Assembly (NCBI GenBank): GCA_013138675.1 | Contig: WTCH01000004.1 | Location: forward strand, 1 to 9,662 | Direction of reading: 5' to 3' | Length of the DNA stretch: 9,662 bases | Source: Woeseiaceae bacterium | GTDB taxonomy: Bacteria; Pseudomonadota; Gammaproteobacteria; Steroidobacterales; Woeseiaceae | Shown here: positions 5,806 to 9,662 of the stretch, in pieces | Numbering within the stretch: position 1 is the stretch's first letter | Layout: every line of letters begins with the position of its first letter | Notes under the pieces: generated by a model | What the model saw: only the letters and a program-made list of their open reading frames with translations | Database searches by the model: none | Told to the model about the DNA's origin: nothing | Position numbers and translations under genes: made by a program

Positions 5806-7761
5806 ATGAGCTTCAATCTCGCTATTGCGGTGCTTCTGATGTTCAGTGCGGCGTGCTACCTCGCACTCGGCCTGCGCCTTGTGACGGCGAAGCGCGAGGT
5901 CGGCACGATGCCTATCGGCCTCTTGTTCCTGATTGTTAGTGCGTGGGTGGTTGGCGGCGCAATCGAGCTTCTCTCGACCTCGTTTTACTTTTTCTCGATC
6001 GGCCGCACGATGCACTTCGTCGGGACGGCCCTTCTCCCGGTTGCGGCCTACTTCTGCTTTCGCGAGTACACGGGTCGTAGCACATCGTTACACAGTATTG
6101 CGCTGCTCCTGACTATCCCGTTCGTGTCAATCACACTCGCGGCGACCAATTACTTCCATGAATTCATGTGGTTTCTTCCCATCGCGAATGATGCCGGGCA
6201 GTTCCTGACGCGGCCCGAACAATGGGGGCCGTGGTTCCTTTATGTACACGCACCGTACAGCTATATCGTGATCGGTGCCGCAATGCTGACGCTGCTAGCA
6301 CACAGCACGGCTGTTGCACGCGCACACCGGCGTGGATTGTTTCTGCTTATCGCCGCCTGCTTCGCACCGCTGACCGCGACACTTGCATACGATCTTGGCT
6401 TCGGCCCGAATATTGTTTCTTTCGTGCCCTTCGTCTTTACTGTGATGTTGCCGATCTATGCCTGGCTCGTACTCGGTGAGCAGATCGTCGAATTTACGCC
6501 GTTGGCGTACGAGACCGTTTTTCAGAATATGCAGGACCCGGTCGTCGTTATTGATGACCAGGGACGAATTATCGGTCTGAATCGTGGTGCCGAGACCCTG
6601 CTTGACGTCTCCGAGACATCGGCCTTGCTCGAGCCACTCAATCACTACTTTGGTGAGGAATCGCCCGAGGTCTTCGAAGCGCTTGAATCGGGCGAGCCCA
6701 AGAAGATGATGACCAACACCGGACGATTCCTGCACGTGCAGACTTCGCCGATGTCATCCGACAGGGCTTCGCCGCGCGACGGTACAGTGATCATGTTTCG
6801 CGATGTCAGTGATGTCGAACGTGCGCAGGCCGAGGTTCGAGCCAGCGAAAAATTATTGCGGACACTCATCGACCATTCCGTAAATGGCATCGTGCGCCTG
6901 CGCTGGGCGCAGGATGAGGGTGATGACTTCCGAAAACTGCGCTGCATTTTTGCCAACGCCATGGCGGGCAAGTTTCTCCATGCCAAACGCGAGGACCTGA
7001 TCGATTGCAGCGGAGAACAGATCGTCAAGATCGCTTGCAATGCCATGGAGCCTGATGAACTGGATGCGATGGTAGAGCACTTCCGACGCGCAACCGACGG
7101 CGGAGAGAATATCGACACCGAGGTTCACCATCAATCCGGTGGTTCGAACAAATGGCTACGTATGATCTGTGAACCGTTCGGGACCGATATCGCTCTTACA
7201 CTTGTCGACATCACGGACGGCAAGGTCAAAGAGCGCCACATGGAGTCGATAGCCCTTTCGGATCCCCTGACGGGCGTCCTGAACCGACGCGGCTTCGAGC
7301 GCGACGGTTCGCAGCGTTTGACCGAGAGTGCTGATGATGCGACAGGTGCATTGCTGTTCATCGACCTCAACGACTTCAAGATCATCAACGACAGCCACGG
7401 GCACGAAATCGGTGACCAGCTGCTGACGATTGCGGCGAAACGGCTGCTCAAGAGCTTGCGATCGTGCGACATCATCGGCCGACCGGGTGGCGACGAGTTC
7501 GTGGTCCTGGTCCCCGACGTTACGGCCGAGATTGCCGATACCCTGGCCAATCGCGTGGCCACGGTGCTCGAAGAGCCCTATGTAATCGGCAAGTTCAAGT
7601 TGGACTGCGCCGCCAGCATCGGTCTCGCACTGTATCCGAAGAACGCAAATACTCTGACAGGCCTGATGCGAGAGGCGGACCAGGCCATGTATCGCGCCAA
7701 AGCCCGCTGCCGTGGCGTCACGGATATTCACAGCACGGACCTGCTCGAAAAAGCCATGTAA
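5806..7761 (+). CDS. Membrane diguanylate cyclase: 7TM sensor, two PAS domains, GGDEF
   Basis: This 651-residue inner-membrane signalling enzyme is predicted to make cyclic di-GMP from two GTP. Residues 1-225 form about seven membrane segments like the HisKA_7TM sensor module. A PAS domain starts near Y235 (FQNMQDPVVVIDDQGRI). A helical linker (residues ~335-350) leads to a second PAS-like region at about 350-475. The GGDEF domain begins at DPLTGVLNRRGF (486 onward). The active-site motif is intact, GGDEF at 561-565 in the context RPGGDEF. The inhibitory I-site RxxD (R552, D555) lies exactly five residues before it, so product inhibition is expected. There is no EAL domain. The start is supported by AGGGA at 5798-5802, a short 3 bases before the ATG. 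It is flanked by about 170 non-coding bases on each side, so it is probably transcribed alone. The sensed signal is unknown. Confidence 0.92.
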   Translation: MSFNLAIAVLLMFSAACYLALGLRLVTAKREVGTMPIGLLFLIVSAWVVGGAIELLSTSFYFFSIGRTMHFVGTALLPVAAYFCFREYTGRSTSLHSIALLLTIPFVSITLAATNYFHEFMWFLPIANDAGQFLTRPEQWGPWFLYVHAPYSYIVIGAAMLTLLAHSTAVARAHRRGLFLLIAACFAPLTATLAYDLGFGPNIVSFVPFVFTVMLPIYAWLVLGEQIVEFTPLAYETVFQNMQDPVVVIDDQGRIIGLNRGAETLLDVSETSALLEPLNHYFGEESPEVFEALESGEPKKMMTNTGRFLHVQTSPMSSDRASPRDGTVIMFRDVSDVERAQAEVRASEKLLRTLIDHSVNGIVRLRWAQDEGDDFRKLRCIFANAMAGKFLHAKREDLIDCSGEQIVKIACNAMEPDELDAMVEHFRRATDGGENIDTEVHHQSGGSNKWLRMICEPFGTDIALTLVDITDGKVKERHMESIALSDPLTGVLNRRGFERDGSQRLTESADDATGALLFIDLNDFKIINDSHGHEIGDQLLTIAAKRLLKSLRSCDIIGRPGGDEFVVLVPDVTAEIADTLANRVATVLEEPYVIGKFKLDCAASIGLALYPKNANTLTGLMREADQAMYRAKARCRGVTDIHSTDLLEKAM

Positions 7762-7800
7762 TAATCCAACTTTCCCGTCGGTCTGATAGTCAGATTGATT

Positions 7801-7908
7801 ATGGAGAAAGTCGCGCTCGGCGTCGCATTCGCCTACGCCAATCCCGATTACAAGGTTCGTCTGCCCGCTGATGAACTGCTAGCCGTAGTTCGGGAGATCG
7901 TGCAGTAA
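7801..7908 (+). CDS. Possible small ORF of 35 residues
   Basis: An ATG-started frame encodes MEKVALGVAFAYANPDYKVR and then LPADELLAVVREIVQ. The frame is open from the stop at 7762, and 23 of its 35 codons end in G or C, similar to the neighbouring genes. It ends 31 bases before the transporter start. The sequence reads like real protein, with a predicted amphipathic C-terminal helix, but there is no clear ribosome-binding site and I recognise no family. It could be a small protein, a remnant of a larger gene, or chance. Confidence 0.25.
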   Translation: MEKVALGVAFAYANPDYKVRLPADELLAVVREIVQ

Positions 7909-7939
7909 AGGGCACGGCAATGATAGGCTTTGTTTTGCC

Positions 7940-9232
7940 ATGAAATCATTCTTCAGCAAAGCAACCAAGATCGAGTCAAATGAGGTCGCCGCGACATTAT
8001 TGTCGTTCCTCTTCATTTTCTCGCTAATGTTGGCCTACAACATTATGAAACCGGTTCGCGATGCCATGGCGCCGGACTGGAGCGATGTCGAAACGGCGTG
8101 GCTCTGGACTTACAATTTCTTCTTCAGCATTGCGGCCGTCAGCCTGTACGGTTTCGCCGTGTCGCGGCTGCGACTCAAAATTTTGATTCCCGGCGTCTAT
8201 GCGTTTTTCGCGGTTTCGTTCGTCTTATTCTATGTCGGCGCGAGTGCTGTTGACGACACCCGCCTCATCGATAAGTCCTTTTTTCTCTGGATCAGTGTTT
8301 TCTCACTGTTTCACGTGTCCGTGTTTTGGAGCCTGATGTCGGACCTGTACACGAAGCATCAGGCACCACGACTTTTCGCGTTTATCGCAAGTGGCGCGAG
8401 CATAGGGACGATCGCAGGATCGTCGGCGACGCTGGTTCTTGCCGAATTGGTGGGCACCCTAAATTTAATGCTGATCGCTGCCGTGATACTAGTGGCGATC
8501 GTGCCGATCGTGGGGATCTTGTACCGCCTGAAGGCGACGCGGATGCACACAGCCAGCGACCTGACAAACAGTGAGGCCATCGTAAGCGGCAACCCGTTCG
8601 CCGGCTTCCGGGATTTCGTGCGCAATCCTTATCTACTCGGGATCGCGCTCTTCATATTTCTGTATACGTCCATCGGGTCGTTCGCCTGGTTCGAAATCAA
8701 AAACCTGATGGAACCGTTCACGCGCGACGAGCGAACGCAAATGTGGGCCGCTATCAACCTGACGATCAATTTGCTGGCGATCGGCACGGCCGTGTTTGCG
8801 ACCGGACGCATCGCGACACGATTCGGGCTGGCAACGACACTTGCGCTCGTTCCAATCGCGGTGACGGTCGGATTCCTGGTAGTCGCGGTCAATCCAGTCC
8901 TGGCTGTCATCATCATGACCTGGGTCGTGTTAAAGGCCGGCAACTACTCTATTACGCGGCCGGGTCGCGAGATGCTTTACACGCTCGTCAGTCGTGAAGA
9001 GCGTTTCAAGGCCAAGCCCGTCATCGATATCGTCGTCTACCGTGGTGGAGACACCCTCGCCGGGTGGTCGTTTACCGGACTTACGATGGGCCTCGGGCTG
9101 GGCATGGGCGCCGTGGCTGTAGTCGGCGCGCTAATCGCCGTGGCCTGGGCCGCAGTCGGCATTTATCTAGGCCGCAATTACAAACAGAAATCAGAATCCA
9201 TTAACGAGGAAGAAGCACATGGCGCTACGTAA
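7940..9232 (+). CDS. MFS-type transporter, Npt1/Npt2 nucleotide-transporter-related
   Basis: This 430-residue polytopic membrane protein has about eleven to twelve predicted membrane segments. It matches the group annotated as Npt1/Npt2-related nucleotide (NTP/NDP exchange) transporters in free-living bacteria. Supporting signs are NIMKPVRDAM near the N-terminus, VFWSLMSDLYTKHQAPRLF and FIASGASIGTIAGS in the first half, and the strongly conserved C-terminal block starting N335 (NYSITRPGREMLYTLVSREE), then FKAKPVIDIVVYRGGD and LAGW. Members from intracellular parasites exchange ATP and ADP; the substrate in free-living bacteria is largely unestablished. No Shine-Dalgarno sequence precedes the ATG; instead a 5-base inverted repeat (ggcaa 7916-7920, ttgcc 7935-7939) abuts it. 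The last 14 bases overlap the cytochrome b561 gene, implying co-transcription. Confidence 0.8.
   Translation: MKSFFSKATKIESNEVAATLLSFLFIFSLMLAYNIMKPVRDAMAPDWSDVETAWLWTYNFFFSIAAVSLYGFAVSRLRLKILIPGVYAFFAVSFVLFYVGASAVDDTRLIDKSFFLWISVFSLFHVSVFWSLMSDLYTKHQAPRLFAFIASGASIGTIAGSSATLVLAELVGTLNLMLIAAVILVAIVPIVGILYRLKATRMHTASDLTNSEAIVSGNPFAGFRDFVRNPYLLGIALFIFLYTSIGSFAWFEIKNLMEPFTRDERTQMWAAINLTINLLAIGTAVFATGRIATRFGLATTLALVPIAVTVGFLVVAVNPVLAVIIMTWVVLKAGNYSITRPGREMLYTLVSREERFKAKPVIDIVVYRGGDTLAGWSFTGLTMGLGLGMGAVAVVGALIAVAWAAVGIYLGRNYKQKSESINEEEAHGAT
9206..9212 (+). promoter_or_regulatory. Ribosome-binding site of the cytochrome b561 gene
   Basis: GAGGAAG ends 6 bases before the ATG at 9219. It is the strongest Shine-Dalgarno match in the window, it fixes the start, and it lies inside the coding sequence of the upstream transporter. 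Confidence 0.75.
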
Positions 9233-9662
9233 CACGACCGCTGAATTCGGATCATTGGCCAAATGGCTGCATTGGCTGATCGCCATTGGTCTGGTTGTCA
9301 TTTTCTACATGGGGTTGGAACAGGCCGGTATGGAGCGCGGACCTGAGAAGACAGAAATGCGCGTGATTCACGGCTCGATCGCGTTGCTGGTCTTTGTACT
9401 GATGACGGTGCGGCTCATCTGGCGATTCATGAATGAAGTGCCGGGCCATCCAGATGGTATGCCCGCACTGCAGCGCGCAGCCGCGACATTGGTGCATTGG
9501 GCTATTTACATCGCCGTCTTTTTGCAATTGGTCTCGGGGCCCATAACGATCGCGACGGGCGGCGGCGCAATCTCTTTTTTCGGCCTGTTTTCTTTTTCAT
9601 TGCCTGTCGAAGAGAGCGAAGAAGTGCACCACTTCTGGGAGGAGGTTCACGAGTTTTCCTGG
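9219..9662 (+). CDS. Cytochrome b561 family protein (3' end outside window)
   Basis: The first 148 residues of a di-heme membrane cytochrome are open to the right edge; the family usually has about 175-190 residues. Four membrane segments are expected and three to four are begun here. Candidate heme-ligand histidines are H18 (KWLHWL, helix 1), H51 (VIHGS, helix 2) and H144 followed by glutamate (EEVHEF, last helix); H93 and H138 are also present. Members pass electrons within the membrane, for example between quinol and an acceptor such as superoxide, or serve as b subunits of oxidoreductases. The start overlaps the upstream transporter by 14 bases in the +1 frame relative to it and has a strong ribosome-binding site, so translation of the two is likely coupled. 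Any further genes of this operon lie beyond the edge. Confidence 0.85.
   Translation, partial: MALRNTTAEFGSLAKWLHWLIAIGLVVIFYMGLEQAGMERGPEKTEMRVIHGSIALLVFVLMTVRLIWRFMNEVPGHPDGMPALQRAAATLVHWAIYIAVFLQLVSGPITIATGGGAISFFGLFSFSLPVEESEEVHHFWEEVHEFSW

Noticed and set aside
7782..7794. Hairpin tctga-tag-tcaga after the cyclase gene as a terminator
   Set aside because: It has a five-pair, AT-containing stem and no T-run.

Overview
The window looks like the chromosome of a free-living gammaproteobacterium: moderately high GC, dense genes, and a REP-like hairpin of the kind scattered through Xanthomonadales and Pseudomonas genomes. The lineage is inferred from general appearance only. A group near Xanthomonadales/Chromatiales would fit, but nothing here settles it. 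I see no rRNA, tRNA or CRISPR array.

Left part (1-581): the 3' end of an IS1182-type transposase runs in from the left edge, and the element probably ends near 350. About 230 bases of non-coding DNA follow, unusually rich in short palindromes. They hold six copies of GGAAAC/GTTTCC, a terminator-like palindrome and a REP-like hairpin.

Central-left part (582-3224): two paralogous phosphoribosyltransferase genes lie head to head across a 64-base promoter region. The leftward one is followed by an EamA (DMT) permease gene. The rightward one is followed by a LOG-family gene, whose characterised members hydrolyse nucleoside 5'-monophosphates to free base and ribose 5-phosphate. Together these four genes suggest a nucleobase/nucleotide salvage or exchange locus. 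This is the most interesting arrangement in the window.

Central part (3251-5632): a leftward 387-residue protein with an AlbA_2 (Schlafen-like) putative nucleic-acid-binding domain and an uncharacterised C-terminal half is divergent from an APH-fold small-molecule kinase that may be hydroxylysine-kinase-like.

Right part (5806-9662): a membrane-bound diguanylate cyclase (7TM, PAS, PAS, GGDEF) is followed by a possible 35-residue small ORF. Next come an MFS-type transporter of the Npt1/Npt2 nucleotide-transporter-related group and, overlapping it by 14 bases, a cytochrome b561-family gene that runs off the right edge.

Most genes belong to known families. What may be new lies in the combinations (PRTase pair with LOG and EamA; Npt-like carrier with b561) and in the unassigned half of the AlbA_2 protein, rather than in any clearly novel machine.
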